This document shows, one piece after another, positions 44,351 to 54,848 of a stretch of DNA of 64,000 bases. Origin of the DNA: Oceanisphaera pacifica (lineage in GTDB: Bacteria; Pseudomonadota; Gammaproteobacteria; Enterobacterales; Aeromonadaceae); the NCBI RefSeq assembly GCF_017498065.1, contig NZ_JAGDFX010000002.1:124001-188000 (forward strand), read 5' to 3'. The notes under the pieces were generated by a model that did not search any database, was not told the origin of the DNA, and saw only the letters and a list, made by a program, of their open reading frames with translations. Numbering within the stretch: position 1 is the stretch's first letter; each line of letters starts with the position of its first letter. The position numbers were made by a program, and so were the translations under genes.

Positions 44351-44935
44351 TTATTGGCTTGCCTGTTCGTCGTTTAAACGGCGCACCTGTTGCAAAACAA
44401 TATTCTGCTTTGGGACATCGCGTGCGCGTAATGACATATTCATCCCGGTTGGGACTTGCGCCATTTTTGTTAGAATATCGTCGCCCAAAGTGACCTTACC
44501 AAACACCGTATAGCCGGCATTACGGCCAGCATTAAGCGACTGGTTATTATTGAGGTTAATATAAAATTGTCGCGTGGCGCTGTTGGGATCTTGAGTGCGC
44601 GCCATCGCCAATGTACCCCTTTGGTTTTTCAGCCCATTATTAGACTCATTAACCACAGAGCTGTAGGTTGGCAGCTTTTTATACTCAGTATCAAAGCCTC
44701 CCCCTTGTACGACAAACTCAGGGATCAGACGGTGGAAAATACTGCCATTATAACTACCGTCATCCACATAGCGTAAAAAGTTAGCCACGGTGGCGGGGGC
44801 GGCTTGATCATTAAGCTCTACTTTTAAGGTTCCCATATTAGTGATCAACTCCACCTTGGTCCCAGCTATAGCATGAGGTGCCATAAGGCTGATTGCCATA
44901 ATAAAACCGGAGGTTAAACCTAAAAAGCGCTTCAT
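44351..44935 (-). CDS. ppiA: Periplasmic peptidyl-prolyl cis-trans isomerase (cyclophilin)
   Basis: This cyclophilin speeds proline isomerisation in folding proteins. The 194-residue precursor has a signal peptide MKRFLGLTSGFIMAISLMAP, with a likely cut after AIA. The cyclophilin domain then has VANFLRYVDDGSYNGSIFHR, IPEFVVQGGGF, GTLAMART and NAGYTVFGKVT. The active-site Arg in FHR and the FVVQGG motif are intact. The signal peptide points to the periplasmic PpiA type rather than cytoplasmic PpiB. It overlaps the yajG end by four bases (ATGA), so it is coupled to it. Confidence 0.9.
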   Translation of the reverse strand: MKRFLGLTSGFIMAISLMAPHAIAGTKVELITNMGTLKVELNDQAAPATVANFLRYVDDGSYNGSIFHRLIPEFVVQGGGFDTEYKKLPTYSSVVNESNNGLKNQRGTLAMARTQDPNSATRQFYINLNNNQSLNAGRNAGYTVFGKVTLGDDILTKMAQVPTGMNMSLRARDVPKQNIVLQQVRRLNDEQASQ

Positions 44936-45513
44936 GATTGGCTCCCTACAAATTGCTGTACATCTGTATCGGCCAGCATGTCTTTAACCATTAAGCTTAA
45001 CTGTTCGTTTAATGCCGCTGTTACCTTGTCTAACTCAGGGTGTAAACGGCCCGGAAATTCTGCCTGTGCGCTGCGACGAAACTGTTTAGTAATAGTGCTA
45101 CCATCGCGCTTTAGTGTGAGCTGCATACGTAATTGCTGCACCACGTCGTAGCTAATATGGCCACGAATAACGCGCGCTAGCACGTCTTGTAGTTCTAGCT
45201 CTATTTGCACAGGTGCATCATTTTCAATTAGCGCACCTTGGGTACTGAACCCCTCAGCCAGTGCTTGTTGCATTTGTACTTTGATATTGTTGCTGGCACC
45301 GATCACGACGGTTTTTTTGTTGTTTTGCTCAACTTGAATAATATAGTCGTTTTGGCGCGTATCTTGACTGCTTAGTGTGATGGGCAGGCTGCGGTACACA
45401 CCAGCTCTGGCATCAACGGTGGGCGCTACATCTACAGCCACTGGGTAGTAACTGGCGCAGGCACTAAGGCTAAGAGCCAATAGGGCGGTAATACATCCTT
45501 TAGAAATCTTCAT
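44932..45513 (-). CDS. yajG: YajG family lipoprotein
   Basis: A 193-residue putative outer-membrane lipoprotein. The signal peptide ends in a lipobox LSAC with the acylated Cys at about residue 18 (MKISKGCITALLALSLSAC). Residue +2 is Ala, which does not signal inner-membrane retention. The mature part matches YajG: DARAGVYRSLPITLSSQDTR early, VIGASNNIKVQMQQALAEGF and a late LTLKRDGSTITKQFRR. Function unknown. In E. coli yajG is also next to ampG and bolA. It begins 11 bases after rlmG. Confidence 0.88.
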   Translation of the reverse strand: MKISKGCITALLALSLSACASYYPVAVDVAPTVDARAGVYRSLPITLSSQDTRQNDYIIQVEQNNKKTVVIGASNNIKVQMQQALAEGFSTQGALIENDAPVQIELELQDVLARVIRGHISYDVVQQLRMQLTLKRDGSTITKQFRRSAQAEFPGRLHPELDKVTAALNEQLSLMVKDMLADTDVQQFVGSQS

Positions 45514-45524
45514 CTATTACGTCC

Positions 45525-46664
45525 TTAAGAAGTTTTAATGGCTTTGAGAATAACGAATTTATGATTAGCTGCCACTACCGTTTGATTGCCAAATAGGCGC
45601 TTTAACTTGATATGGTAATCAAGATGACGGTTGGCTACTACCCAGAGTTCTCCAGAGGGGTTGAGCACTCGTTTGGCGTCAACAAACATCTGCCAAGCAA
45701 TATGGTCGGTAACGGCTTGTTGCTGGTGAAAAGGTGGGTTACATAAGATCAAATCTGCTGTATTTGTCGGCATTTCATCAAGACAGTTATTGACCATAAA
45801 GTGTGCCCGTTCCGCCTCTGAGGGCAGATTTTTTTGTACCGTATGTTGAGCACTGGCTATTGCCATGTAAGATTCATCGACAAAGGTTAAAGTTGTGTCT
45901 GGGTTATTGACCATGGCCATTAGCCCTAATACGCCATTACCACAACCCAAATCAATAATATGACCTGTGCGTTGGCAAGGTAGATGCTCTAGCAGAAAAC
46001 GTGCACCTATATCGAGCTTAGCGCGAGAAAAGACGTTAGCGTAGTTATAAATAGTTAGCTCAGTGTTATCCAACGACCAAGCCAAAGGCGAGGGCAGTGG
46101 GCTGGCTGGTATCTTATTATCACGTTGACAGAAAATAAGCCGCGCTTTTTTCTTCGCCAAGCTGGTTTTAGTTTCACCAATATAGCGTTCAAAAAGCTGC
46201 AATGTTGATTTGTGGATGTCTTTGGCTTTGGCTGCGGCAATAAAGCAGGTTTTCGGGCCCATAATTTGGCTAAGGTAGGCCAGTTGATATTCCAATAAAG
46301 CATTGGTTCTGGGGAGCTTCATCAGTACGGCTCCCGGGGTTTGTTCTGGCCACGCATCTAAGCTGGTTAGTGATTGCCCGTTAAGGGTGAGCTGATTGTC
46401 TTGTGCGTTCGCGATTAATGCGAGCTGACTGATGCGGGAGTCACTGATGCTAATGGGAGCATAGGCTTGTAAAGCTAGCGTCAGAGCACCAAAGGCATCA
46501 TTTAAAATCAGCAAGGGAGCATCAATGTCCCAACTGCGTGTTGCGATCTCACTCAGTAGATATTCATCGGCCGCCTCCCATGCTTGCAAGCCGTGTTGGG
46601 CTGAGCGAGGATAGCGGCGTAGCGATAGTTCACCGCCGTGAGGCAGAGGAAAAAGGTGATTCAT
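45525..46664 (-). CDS. rlmG: 23S rRNA (guanine-1835-N2) methyltransferase
   Basis: RlmG methylates G1835 of 23S rRNA using SAM. The 379-residue protein (E. coli 378) has a degenerate N-terminal methyltransferase-like half, with LQAWEAADEYLLSEI and LILNDAFGALTLAL. The active C-terminal half has NYANVFSRAKLDIGARFLLEHLP (quoted in parts), the SAM motif DLGCGNGVLGL and the catalytic NPPFHQQQ. VANRHLDYHIKLKRLFGN near the end is the RlmG ending and separates it from RsmC. It is the first gene of the rlmG-yajG-ppiA-ampG operon and divergent from bolA. Confidence 0.92.
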   Translation of the reverse strand: MNHLFPLPHGGELSLRRYPRSAQHGLQAWEAADEYLLSEIATRSWDIDAPLLILNDAFGALTLALQAYAPISISDSRISQLALIANAQDNQLTLNGQSLTSLDAWPEQTPGAVLMKLPRTNALLEYQLAYLSQIMGPKTCFIAAAKAKDIHKSTLQLFERYIGETKTSLAKKKARLIFCQRDNKIPASPLPSPLAWSLDNTELTIYNYANVFSRAKLDIGARFLLEHLPCQRTGHIIDLGCGNGVLGLMAMVNNPDTTLTFVDESYMAIASAQHTVQKNLPSEAERAHFMVNNCLDEMPTNTADLILCNPPFHQQQAVTDHIAWQMFVDAKRVLNPSGELWVVANRHLDYHIKLKRLFGNQTVVAANHKFVILKAIKTS

Positions 46665-46802
46665 GACGGCTTACTCAAAGATTAAAAAACTATGTTAACA
46701 GTAAATAGAGAAAAAGCAGTATGACGCTATGCGAATGATCGCCATAGCCCATCTAGATACCGCTTAAAGCAAAGCAGACAGTATTAAAACTAGGAGCCCC
46801 TT

Positions 46803-47120
46803 ATGTCAATACAAGCGCAAATAGAGCAAAAAGTGCAAGCAGCACTGCAGCCAATACACCTAGAGGTGATTAACGAAAGTTATATGCATAGAGTGTTACC
46901 TGGCTCTGAAACACACTTTAAATTAGTGGTGGTGAGCGATCAGTTTGACGGCATGCGGCTACTGGCACGTCATCGCAAACTAAATACACTGCTTGGTGAT
47001 GAGTTAGCTAGCGGTGTTCACGCTTTGGCATTGCATACTTTTACGCCAGCCCAGTGGGCGTCGCGAGCAAAAGTACAAGATAGCCCTGCTTGTCGTGGGC
47101 AAGGGGGAGTTAGCCGCTAA
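46803..47120 (+). CDS. bolA: BolA family regulator
   Basis: BolA affects cell shape, biofilm and iron-sulfur handling with monothiol glutaredoxin; it binds DNA and [2Fe-2S]-Grx. The 105 residues (E. coli 105) have QPIHLEVINESYMHRV, GSETHFKLVVVSDQFDG with the conserved His, RHRKLNTLLGDELASGVHALALHTFTP (quoted in parts) and the C-terminal SPACRGQGG. TAGGAG precedes the ATG. The divergent intergenic region before it (46665-46802) holds no clear promoter that I can name. Confidence 0.94.
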   Translation: MSIQAQIEQKVQAALQPIHLEVINESYMHRVLPGSETHFKLVVVSDQFDGMRLLARHRKLNTLLGDELASGVHALALHTFTPAQWASRAKVQDSPACRGQGGVSR

Positions 47121-47471
47121 TCATCTCTGTCTGAAGGGGATATTTGCACATTGAATCACATAATTAGCAAAGTGCCAACTGAGTTGTTTGAAAATCAACC
47201 AAAAAGTGAATGTAAAGACATGGTTTGTGTGGGGTTATTGTTGCATTCTCATCCTTTATGCTAATGAAGCGTAAATTTTGGTAATTGCCATGGCAGCCAC
47301 CACGTTAAAAGTGCTAACATTATGCGCCTTTGGTTTTAGGCTGGATGTTACCGGACTGTGGTCAGGCTGTTGTCGACAAGATAGTGGGCAGACCGGTAGC
47401 GACTCATCAGCATGTTGTCATGTCTGTCATGGCAAGTACCTGTCTTCCTCTAACAAGTAGTGCAAGTGAGT
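47121..47471. other. Intergenic region upstream of the NQR operon
   Basis: This is a 351-base non-coding stretch between bolA and nqrA. It must hold the NQR operon promoter, but no pair of boxes at proper spacing is convincing. No terminator for bolA, repeat family member or RNA gene was recognised. One short plus-strand frame (47278-47460) looks like chance. Confidence 0.5.
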
Positions 47472-48815
47472 ATGATTACAATTAAAAAAGGGCTGGACCT
47501 CCCGATATCCGGGGCACCAGAGCAAGTAATCTACGATGGTCCTGCCATCAAGCGCGTTGCTACGCTGGGCGAAGAGTTTGTGGGCATGCGCCCTACCATG
47601 CACGTCAAGGTAGAGGATCATGTTAAAAAAGGTCAGGTTATCTTTGTAGATAAAAAGAACCCTGGCGTTAAGTTCACAGCTCCCGCCGCCGGTACCGTGG
47701 TTGAAATCAACCGTGGTGCTAAGCGTGTTTTGCAGTCTGTAGTAATTGCGGTTGATGACAGTGAAGATCAGATTACTTTTTCAAAGTATACCTCTGCTGA
47801 ACTCTCTCAATTAGAGTCCGATACTGTTCGTGAACAGCTGGTTGAATCCGGCATGTGGACGGCATTGCGCACCCGACCTTTTAGTAAGGTGCCAGCTATC
47901 GACTCTACACCCAACTCCATCTTTGTGACCGCCATGGATACTAATCCACTGAGTGCTAACGCTGAGCTGATCATTAAGGAACATGCCCAGGCATTTACCG
48001 ATGGTCTGCAAGTGCTAAGTCGCCTAACAGAAGGCCAGGTCAACGTATGTAAAGGTGAGGGTAATCTACCTCAGGCATCTGCTGCCAATATTAAAGAGCA
48101 TGTCTTTACCGGCGTGCATCCAGCAGGTTTACCTGGTACCCATATTCACTTTATTGACCCTATAGTGCCAGGCAAAGTGGTATGGCAGATCAACTACCAA
48201 GATGTTATCGCTTTTGGCAAGCTTTTCACTACCGGTGAATTGTTTACCGATCGCGTTGTGGCGCTAGGTGGCCCTGTAGTGCAAAAGCCTCGCTTGTTAC
48301 GCACTCGTCTTGGTGCCTCATTAGATACATTAACCTCGGGTGAGTTGCAAGAAGGCGAAAACCGCGTTATTTCCGGTTCTGTACTTTATGGTACAGCAGC
48401 TGCCGGCCCTCATGCCTATTTAGGGCGCTACCATCTGCAAGTATCAGTGATGGCTGAAGGTCGTGAAAAAGAGCTGTTTGGTTGGATTGCGCCGGGGGCT
48501 AATAAGTTCTCGGTGACGCGTGCCTATTTGAGTCACCTAACTAAAGGCAAGTTATTTGACCTAACGACCACCACAAATGGTTCGGCACGAGCCATGGTGC
48601 CTATTGGTAACTATGAGCGCATTATGCCGCTGGATATTTTACCAACTGTGCTGCTACGTGACTTATTGTCTGATGACACTGATGGTGCGCAAACCTTAGG
48701 TTGCTTAGAGCTAGATGAAGAAGATTTGGCGCTATGTACTTATGTGTGCCCAGGTAAATACGATTATGGCTTAGCACTGCGCAAGTGTCTGACCACAATT
48801 GAGCTAGAGGGCTAA
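47472..48815 (+). CDS. nqrA: Na+-translocating NADH:quinone reductase subunit A
   Basis: NqrA is the cytoplasmic subunit of the Na+-NQR complex, which oxidises NADH, reduces ubiquinone and pumps Na+; it contacts quinone. The 447-residue protein starts [14 protein letters not shown] as in Vibrio (446); the frame's four extra codons are discarded. Hallmarks are [43 protein letters not shown]-type text ([12 protein letters not shown]) and the C-terminal [13 protein letters not shown] with conserved cysteines. It heads the nqrABCDEF-apbE-nqrM operon and is followed after three bases by nqrB. Confidence 0.97.
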   Translation: MITIKKGLDLPISGAPEQVIYDGPAIKRVATLGEEFVGMRPTMHVKVEDHVKKGQVIFVDKKNPGVKFTAPAAGTVVEINRGAKRVLQSVVIAVDDSEDQITFSKYTSAELSQLESDTVREQLVESGMWTALRTRPFSKVPAIDSTPNSIFVTAMDTNPLSANAELIIKEHAQAFTDGLQVLSRLTEGQVNVCKGEGNLPQASAANIKEHVFTGVHPAGLPGTHIHFIDPIVPGKVVWQINYQDVIAFGKLFTTGELFTDRVVALGGPVVQKPRLLRTRLGASLDTLTSGELQEGENRVISGSVLYGTAAAGPHAYLGRYHLQVSVMAEGREKELFGWIAPGANKFSVTRAYLSHLTKGKLFDLTTTTNGSARAMVPIGNYERIMPLDILPTVLLRDLLSDDTDGAQTLGCLELDEEDLALCTYVCPGKYDYGLALRKCLTTIELEG

Positions 48816-48818
48816 GTA

Positions 48819-50057
48819 ATGAGCTTAAAACACACTCTGGAGAAGATGGAACACCACTTCGAACCAGGCGGGAAGTACGAAAAATTCTACGCCTTATATG
48901 AAGCGGTCGCGACTGTGCTCTATACCCCAGGTATGGTGACACGCAACGCCTCTCATGTGCGCGACAGCATTGATTTGAAGCGCATCATGATTATGGTGTG
49001 GATGGCAACATTCCCTGCCATGTTTTTTGGCATGTACAACTCGGGTGGCCAGACTATTTCGGCCCTCATTAGTATGTATAGCCCAGGTGAATTAGCGGGT
49101 ATTATTGATGGCAACTGGCGTTACAGTCTGGCTCAGGCACTAGGGGCAACCTTAGGCGAAGGGGCAGGTTGGGGCAGTAAAATGCTGTTGGGCGCCACTT
49201 ACTTCTTACCCATTTATGCCACGGTATTTATTGTGGGTGGTTTTTGGGAAGTCTTGTTTGCCAGTGTTCGTAAGCACGAAGTAAACGAAGGTTTCTTCGT
49301 GACATCGGTACTGTTTGCCTTAATTGTTCCTGCGACTTTGCCATTATGGCAAGCTGCGTTAGGGATTACTTTTGGTGTAGTGATGGCCAAAGAAATTTTT
49401 GGCGGCACCGGTAAAAACTTCCTTAACCCAGCCTTAGCCGGCCGTGCATTCCTGTTTTTTGCTTATCCGGCAGAAATTTCAGGTGACACAGTTTGGACGG
49501 CAGTGGATGGCTTTTCTGGTGCTACCGCACTGGGTCAGTGGGCTGCGGGCGGACAATCAGCACTGATGGATGCCAACACTGGCAGCGTTATCAGCTGGAT
49601 GGATGCTTTTATTGGTAATATGCAAGGCTCTATTGGTGAAGTCTCTACCTTAGCGCTCTTGATCGGTGGCTTTATTATCATCTATTTAGGCATTGCTTCT
49701 TGGCGCATTGTGGCCGGTGTCATGATCGGTATGATCGCCATGTCTGCGTTATTTAACCTAATAGGCTCCGACACTAACGCCATGTTCAGCATGCCGTGGT
49801 ATTGGCACTTAGTAGTGGGTGGTTTTGCCTTTGGTATGGTGTTTATGGCAACAGATCCTGTGTCTGCTTCTTTTACCAATAAAGGTAAATGGTGGTATGG
49901 CGCACTGATCGGCGTCATGGTGGTGCTCATCCGAGTGGTCAACCCCGCCTTCCCTGAAGGCATGATGCTGGCTATTTTGTTCGCCAACTTGTTCGCTCCC
50001 TTGTTTGACTACTTTGTAGTGCAAGCTAACATCAAACGGAGACTGGCTCGTGGCTAA
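48819..50057 (+). CDS. nqrB: Na+-translocating NADH:quinone reductase subunit B
   Basis: NqrB is an integral membrane subunit with a covalently bound FMN and a central part of the sodium path and quinone site. The 412-residue protein has about ten helices. The flavinylated threonine is Thr236 in [10 protein letters not shown], the same number as in Vibrio. Gly140-Gly141 in IVGGFWEV is the site where korormicin-resistance changes were mapped in Vibrio. [23 protein letters not shown] is also conserved. It overlaps nqrC by eight bases. Confidence 0.97.
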   Translation: MSLKHTLEKMEHHFEPGGKYEKFYALYEAVATVLYTPGMVTRNASHVRDSIDLKRIMIMVWMATFPAMFFGMYNSGGQTISALISMYSPGELAGIIDGNWRYSLAQALGATLGEGAGWGSKMLLGATYFLPIYATVFIVGGFWEVLFASVRKHEVNEGFFVTSVLFALIVPATLPLWQAALGITFGVVMAKEIFGGTGKNFLNPALAGRAFLFFAYPAEISGDTVWTAVDGFSGATALGQWAAGGQSALMDANTGSVISWMDAFIGNMQGSIGEVSTLALLIGGFIIIYLGIASWRIVAGVMIGMIAMSALFNLIGSDTNAMFSMPWYWHLVVGGFAFGMVFMATDPVSASFTNKGKWWYGALIGVMVVLIRVVNPAFPEGMMLAILFANLFAPLFDYFVVQANIKRRLARG

Positions 50058-50820
50058 AAAAGAATCTATCGGTAGAACCTTTACCGTCATCGGTGCTTTA
50101 TGTTTAGTATGTTCGATTGTGGTATCGGGTGCGGCAGTATTGCTAAAACCGACTCAAGAACGTAATAAAGCGCTGGATGTACAAACCAATATTGTTTCTG
50201 TGGCCGGCTTTGGGCGTCAAAATGTAGCCGAAAACTATGAGCAATTTATTGATGCTAAGCTATTAAACCTTGAAACAGGTGACTTCTCAGACAAGCCTGT
50301 TGTCGGTTATGAGCAACGTGTGGCAGCGAAAGAACCGGACTCGAGCATTAAGCTTGATGCAAGCGAAGACCCGGCCAGTATTCGTCGTCGTGCTAACTTA
50401 GCACCTGTGTATATGGCTCATGATGAAGACGGTAATTTGGACAGTATCATTCTGCCCATGCACGGTCAGGGTCTATGGTCGACCATGTACGCATTTGTGG
50501 CTGTGGCACCCGATGGTAATACCATTAAAGGTATTACTTATTACGAGCAAGGTGAAACACCGGGCCTTGGGGGCGAAGTAGAAAACCCAAGCTGGCGTGC
50601 ACAGTTTGTAGGTAAGAAGCTGTATGACGAGAACGGTCAGCCTGCAATCAAAGTCGTAAAAGGCGGTGCTCCTGCTGATGCTCCTTCTAGTGTTGATGGT
50701 TTGTCTGGCGCAACCTTAACCTCTAAGGGTGTACAGCAGACCTTTGAATTCTGGTTAGGTGATAAAGGTTTTGGTCCTTTCCTAGCTAAGGTACGTGAAG
50801 GAGAGCTAAACAATGGCTGA
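50050..50820 (+). CDS. nqrC: Na+-translocating NADH:quinone reductase subunit C
   Basis: NqrC is a membrane-anchored periplasmic subunit with a second covalent FMN. The 256-residue protein has one N-terminal helix ([23 protein letters not shown]) and a periplasmic FMN-binding domain with [15 protein letters not shown]. The flavin acceptor is Thr222 in [13 protein letters not shown]. It starts with GTG, preceded by GGAGA, inside the nqrB end. ApbE, encoded downstream, attaches the FMN. Confidence 0.96.
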   Translation: MAKKESIGRTFTVIGALCLVCSIVVSGAAVLLKPTQERNKALDVQTNIVSVAGFGRQNVAENYEQFIDAKLLNLETGDFSDKPVVGYEQRVAAKEPDSSIKLDASEDPASIRRRANLAPVYMAHDEDGNLDSIILPMHGQGLWSTMYAFVAVAPDGNTIKGITYYEQGETPGLGGEVENPSWRAQFVGKKLYDENGQPAIKVVKGGAPADAPSSVDGLSGATLTSKGVQQTFEFWLGDKGFGPFLAKVREGELNNG

Positions 50821-51445
50821 TAAAGCAGAAGTTAAAAAGGTTCTTTTTGGGCCTATTATCGGCAATAACCCCATCACGCTACAAGTGTTGGGCATTTGCT
50901 CCGCATTAGCGGTGACTTCACAAATGCAAACTGCGTTTGTGATGACGCTGGCGGTAGTTGCGGTAACCGCATTCTCGAATCTGTTTATTTCATTAGTGCG
51001 TAATCAGATCCCAAACTCGGTGCGTATTATCGCGCAGATGGCCATTATTGCCTCTTTGGTAATAGTGGTGGATCAGATCTTAAAAGCCTATGCCTATGAG
51101 ATTTCTAAACAGCTGTCGGTCTTCGTTGGTTTGATTATTACTAACTGTATCGTAATGGGGCGTGCTGAAGCGTATGCCATGAAGAGTCCACCGTTAATGT
51201 CGTTTTTTGATGGTATCGGTAACGGCTTTGGTTATGGCTTGATCTTACTGATTGTTGCCACTATTCGTGAGCTATTTGGCTCAGGTACTTGGTTTGGCAT
51301 CGAGATTTTGCCATTGGTCAAAAATGGTGGTTGGTATCAGGCAAACGGTTTATTGCTGTTACCACCAAGCGCCTTTTTTATTATTGGTGGCATTATCTGG
51401 GTGTTGCGTACCATGCGCCCAGACCAGGTTGAGGCGAAGGAGTAA
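50813..51445 (+). CDS. nqrD: Na+-translocating NADH:quinone reductase subunit D
   Basis: NqrD is a 210-residue membrane subunit with six helices that pairs with NqrE to form the core holding a membrane-embedded iron centre. Typical text includes [28 protein letters not shown] (quoted in parts), the half-helix Cys in [15 protein letters not shown] and [10 protein letters not shown]. It overlaps nqrC by eight bases and has GGAG upstream. It is homologous to RnfE/RsxE, but the position inside the nqr operon fixes the assignment. Confidence 0.96.
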   Translation: MADKAEVKKVLFGPIIGNNPITLQVLGICSALAVTSQMQTAFVMTLAVVAVTAFSNLFISLVRNQIPNSVRIIAQMAIIASLVIVVDQILKAYAYEISKQLSVFVGLIITNCIVMGRAEAYAMKSPPLMSFFDGIGNGFGYGLILLIVATIRELFGSGTWFGIEILPLVKNGGWYQANGLLLLPPSAFFIIGGIIWVLRTMRPDQVEAKE

Positions 51446-51447
51446 GC

Positions 51448-52044
51448 ATGGAACATTATATTAGTTTGTTTGTCCGTGCCATTTTCATCGAAAACATGGC
51501 ATTGGCCTTCTTCCTCGGTATGTGTACCTTTTTGGCTGTATCTAAGAAGGTAAAAACGTCTTTTGGCTTAGGGGTTGCGGTAATAGTGGTACTGACGTTA
51601 GCAGTACCGGTTAACAACCTAGTTTACAACTTTGTACTAAAAGACGGCGCCTTAGTTGAAGGTGTGGATTTGAGCTTTTTGAACTTCATTACCTTTATCG
51701 GTGTTATTGCTGCACTGGTACAAATTTTGGAAATGTTGTTAGATAAGTTCTTTCCAGCACTCTATAACGCGCTGGGCATTTTCTTGCCGCTGATTGCCGT
51801 AAACTGCGCCATCTTTGGTGGTGTCTCTTTCATGGTACAACGTGACTATAACTTTGCTGAGTCTATCGTTTACGGCTTTGGCTCTGGTGTGGGTTGGATG
51901 CTGGCCATTGTATTGCTAGCGGGTTTACGCGAGAAGATGAAGTACTCAGATGTGCCTGATGGTTTACGCGGCTTAGGGATTACCTTTATCTCTGCCGGCT
52001 TAATGGCGTTAGGCTTCATGTCTTTCTCTGGCATATCCCTATAA
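51448..52044 (+). CDS. nqrE: Na+-translocating NADH:quinone reductase subunit E
   Basis: NqrE is the 198-residue partner of NqrD with inverted topology. Conserved stretches are [21 protein letters not shown] near residue 8, with the Cys of the first iron-binding half helix, and [24 protein letters not shown] (quoted in parts), with the second. It has six helices. GGAG lies nine bases before the ATG, in the end of nqrD. RnfA/RsxA is the paralogue; the operon context supports NqrE. Confidence 0.96.
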   Translation: MEHYISLFVRAIFIENMALAFFLGMCTFLAVSKKVKTSFGLGVAVIVVLTLAVPVNNLVYNFVLKDGALVEGVDLSFLNFITFIGVIAALVQILEMLLDKFFPALYNALGIFLPLIAVNCAIFGGVSFMVQRDYNFAESIVYGFGSGVGWMLAIVLLAGLREKMKYSDVPDGLRGLGITFISAGLMALGFMSFSGISL

Positions 52045-52069
52045 CCCGGTGATAGAAAAGGAATAAACG

Positions 52070-53293
52070 ATGGAAATCATTCTAGGCGTAGTCATGTTCA
52101 CCGTGATTGTGCTGGTCCTAGTAAGCATTATCCTGTTTGCTAAGTCCAAGCTGGTTGCGGAAGGGGATGTGACTATTAGCATCAATGATGATCCCGAGAA
52201 GGCGATCAAATCAGGTGCAGGCGGTAAGTTGCTTGGTGCCTTGGCCAATAGCGGTATCTTTGTGTCGTCTGCTTGTGGCGGCGGCGGTACTTGTGGCCAG
52301 TGTCGAGTACGAGTGTTAGAAGGCGGTGGTGAAATTTTACCCACTGAGCTTGACCACATCTCTAAAGGTGAAGCCCGTCAAGGTGAGCGTTTGTCTTGTC
52401 AGGTTAACGTTAAGCAAGACATGAAAATTGAATTGCCGGAAGAAGTCTTTGGCATCAAGAAGTGGGAGTGTGAAGTTATCTCTAACGATAGCAAAGCCAC
52501 CTTCATTAAAGAATTGAAGCTAAAAATTCCGAACGGCGAAAGCGTGCCTTTCCGTGCCGGTGGTTATATTCAAATTGAAGCGCCACCGCATCACGTTAAG
52601 TACAAAGATTTTGATGTACCAGAGAAATTCCGTGAAGATTGGGACAAGTTCAACATCTTCGAGTTAGAGTCTAAAGTAGACGAAGAAACCATTCGTGCTT
52701 ACTCTATGGCCAACTATCCGGAAGAAGAAGGCATTATTTTGTTAAACGTGCGTGTAGCAACGCCACCACCACGTAACTGGAGCGCGCCTCCAGGCAAAAT
52801 GTCATCTTACATCTGGTCTCTGAAAGAAGGCGATAAAGCCACCATCTCGGGTCCATTTGGTGAATTCTTTGCCAAAGATACTGATGCTGAAATGGTATTT
52901 GTTGGCGGGGGTGCCGGTATGGCGCCGATGCGTTCACACATCTTTGATCAGCTGAAGCGTTTAGACTCTAAGCGTAAGATCAGCTTCTGGTACGGTGCGC
53001 GTTCACGTCGCGAAATGTTCTATGTAGAAGATTTTGATACGCTGCAAGAAGAGCATGATAACTTTCAGTGGCATGTGGCCTTAAGTGACTCAACACCTGA
53101 AGATGAGTGGACCGGTTATACTGGCTTTATTCATAATGTCTTGTATGAGAACTACTTGAAAGACCACGAAGCGCCAGAAGACTGTGAGTATTACATGTGT
53201 GGACCACCGGTAATGAACGCCGCTGTGATCACACTGCTCAAAGATTTGGGCGTAGAAGAAGACAACATTATGCTTGATGACTTTGGTGGCTAA
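52070..53293 (+). CDS. nqrF: Na+-translocating NADH:quinone reductase subunit F
   Basis: NqrF is the NADH-oxidising entry subunit. The 407-residue protein has an N-terminal helix (about 3-24) and a [2Fe-2S] domain with Cys69, Cys75, Cys78 and Cys110 ([12 protein letters not shown] and LSC). A ferredoxin-reductase-like part follows, with the FAD motif [11 protein letters not shown], the NADH-binding [12 protein letters not shown] and the C-terminal [13 protein letters not shown]. Vibrio NqrF has the same layout and length (407-408). AAGGAA precedes the ATG. It is the last structural nqr gene. Confidence 0.97.
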   Translation: MEIILGVVMFTVIVLVLVSIILFAKSKLVAEGDVTISINDDPEKAIKSGAGGKLLGALANSGIFVSSACGGGGTCGQCRVRVLEGGGEILPTELDHISKGEARQGERLSCQVNVKQDMKIELPEEVFGIKKWECEVISNDSKATFIKELKLKIPNGESVPFRAGGYIQIEAPPHHVKYKDFDVPEKFREDWDKFNIFELESKVDEETIRAYSMANYPEEEGIILLNVRVATPPPRNWSAPPGKMSSYIWSLKEGDKATISGPFGEFFAKDTDAEMVFVGGGAGMAPMRSHIFDQLKRLDSKRKISFWYGARSRREMFYVEDFDTLQEEHDNFQWHVALSDSTPEDEWTGYTGFIHNVLYENYLKDHEAPEDCEYYMCGPPVMNAAVITLLKDLGVEEDNIMLDDFGG

Positions 53294-53350
53294 CCACTTA
53301 AGTTAACAGCAGCTTAAACACCCTAAGTAACAACAGGTGATTGAACGCTA

Positions 53351-54409
53351 ATGAGTTCTTACATAACGAAATGGCTGGCCCCAGTGGGGCTGGCCTTTTT
53401 ATTGGTCGGCTGTAAGCCCTCCAATATTAATGCGCCCTTGAATGGCGGTGAGCAACACCTTACCGGTAATACCATGGGCACCTATTACTCTATTAAGATT
53501 GTTGGTCTTGAGGCGGCACGGGTTGAAGCGATACAAGAAAATATCGATCAACGCCTAGCCACCGTTAATCAACAAATGTCGACTTATCTGACCGATTCTG
53601 AACTCAGTCAATTTAACCAATCCACTGACTCAGGTCCTTTTGCCGTGTCTGCTGATACCGCAAAAGTGGTAACAGCGGCGTTACAGTTGGGTCGACAAAC
53701 AGAGCAGACCTTGGATGTAACGGTTGGCCCCTTAGTTAATTTATGGGGGTTTGGTCCAGATGAAAGGCCAGTGCAAGTACCCAGTGATAAGCAATTATCT
53801 TATGCGCAAATGCATACCGGCCTTGAGCATTTGCGAGTAGAATATGATGTTGATGGCCAATATTTATATAAGGCGATTCCTGAGCTGTATGTGGATTTAT
53901 CCTCTATTGCTAAAGGCTTTGGGGTTGATGTTGTCTCAGAGTATTTATCTGAGCAGGGCTTAACCAATCACCTGGTTGAAATTGGCGGTGAACTGCGTTT
54001 GAGTGGTCATAATGGTCATAATAAACTCTGGACTGTGGCAGTAGAAAAGCCCCATAACAGTGATAATCGCAGTGATGAATTAGTACAGCAAGTGCTGGTG
54101 GCCGGCAATAATAGTGTGGCGACCTCAGGGGATTATCGTAATTACTATGAAGTTGACGGCCAGCGTCTTTCTCATACTATTGATCCTAAAACCGGCCAGC
54201 CGATCACTCATAATTTGGCATCGGTGACAGTCATTCATCCCTCCTGTATGATAGCGGATGGGCTTGCTACGGCACTGACTGTAATGGGCCCAGAGCAGGC
54301 ACTTGCCTTTGCTAAACAACATGAGCTTGCAGTGTATCTGCTAACCAAAACGGACGATGGCTTTAAAGTAGATATGACCCACGCTTTTAAAAAGTACATA
54401 AGAGGTTGA
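53351..54409 (+). CDS. apbE: FAD:protein FMN transferase
   Basis: ApbE attaches FMN from FAD to threonine in the SGAT motifs of NqrB and NqrC. The 352-residue precursor is a lipoprotein: signal peptide with LVGC and acylated Cys21. The body has GNTMGTYYSIK, DVTVGPLVNLWGFGPD, DLSSIAKGFGVD, SGDYRNYYEVDGQRLSHTID and the metal/flavin motif DGLATALTVMG. It follows nqrF by 57 bases and precedes nqrM by one base. Both target sites are encoded just upstream, so the operon is self-sufficient for flavinylation. Confidence 0.95.
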   Translation: MSSYITKWLAPVGLAFLLVGCKPSNINAPLNGGEQHLTGNTMGTYYSIKIVGLEAARVEAIQENIDQRLATVNQQMSTYLTDSELSQFNQSTDSGPFAVSADTAKVVTAALQLGRQTEQTLDVTVGPLVNLWGFGPDERPVQVPSDKQLSYAQMHTGLEHLRVEYDVDGQYLYKAIPELYVDLSSIAKGFGVDVVSEYLSEQGLTNHLVEIGGELRLSGHNGHNKLWTVAVEKPHNSDNRSDELVQQVLVAGNNSVATSGDYRNYYEVDGQRLSHTIDPKTGQPITHNLASVTVIHPSCMIADGLATALTVMGPEQALAFAKQHELAVYLLTKTDDGFKVDMTHAFKKYIRG

Positions 54410-54410
54410 T

Positions 54411-54635
54411 ATGATGTATTTTCTGATAACCTTCGCAGCGTTTGCCTTGGTCTTTTTTGCTATGGCTATTGGTTATATTGTGCAGCGAAAAACCATTGCC
54501 GGCTCTTGTGGTGGCTTAGGCAGTGTGGGCATAGATAAAGCCTGCGACTGTGACGACCCCTGTGAAAGCCGTCAAAAGCGCATGGCCAAAGCAGAAGCCA
54601 AACGCCAAATGCTCGAAGAAAACCGTATTATTTAA
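54411..54635 (+). CDS. nqrM: Na+-NQR maturation protein NqrM
   Basis: NqrM (formerly DUF539) is needed to assemble Na+-NQR, probably by supplying iron to the NqrD/NqrE site. The 74-residue protein has one N-terminal helix (about 3-24) and four cysteines, Cys33, Cys45, Cys47 and Cys51, in GSCGGLGSVGIDKACDCDDP and CESR. These match the family's essential cysteine pattern. Two ATG codons stand in tandem; the Shine-Dalgarno sequence AAGAGG fits either. It closes the operon before a likely terminator. Confidence 0.95.
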   Translation: MMYFLITFAAFALVFFAMAIGYIVQRKTIAGSCGGLGSVGIDKACDCDDPCESRQKRMAKAEAKRQMLEENRII

Positions 54636-54653
54636 CGCCAAAAGAGCAGCGAT

Positions 54654-54720
54654 AAGCCGTAAGCTATCAGCCATCAGCTGCCCGCGTGGGCTGAGGTTTT
54701 AGTTTACGGCTTTTATTTAT
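54654..54720 (+). terminator. Terminator-like hairpin after nqrM
   Basis: AAGCCGTAA (54654-54662) pairs with TTACGGCTT (54704-54712), with an inner CAGCC/GGCTG stem, and TTTATTTAT follows. The arms contain words of the dispersed intergenic repeat family, so the terminator may have been built from a repeat. Confidence 0.5.
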
Positions 54721-54805
54721 GGTGCTATTACGAGTTAGGAGTAAATCCTTGTTTCCTAAGAATGGCTCAATTATTTCAACGACGCTGTGTTACTGACAGC
54801 TTAAA

Positions 54806-54837
54806 GCTGATCGCTGATCGCTGATCGCTGATCGCTG
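54806..54837. repeat. Short tandem repeat GCTGATC x 4 upstream of dinB
   Basis: Four exact copies of the 7-base unit GCTGATC plus a partial fifth end 11 bases before the dinB ATG. Repeat number can change by slippage. It occupies the place where a ribosome binding site or operator would be expected. Confidence 0.9.
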
Positions 54838-54848
54838 TTTCTTAACTG

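Noticed and set aside
47278-47460. 60-codon plus-strand frame upstream of nqrA
   Set aside because: No ribosome binding site and no family resemblance; probably leader sequence of the NQR operon.
54785-54799. CTGT...ACAG word as a LexA box for dinB
   Set aside because: Spacing is seven bases instead of eight, so it does not meet the LexA consensus.
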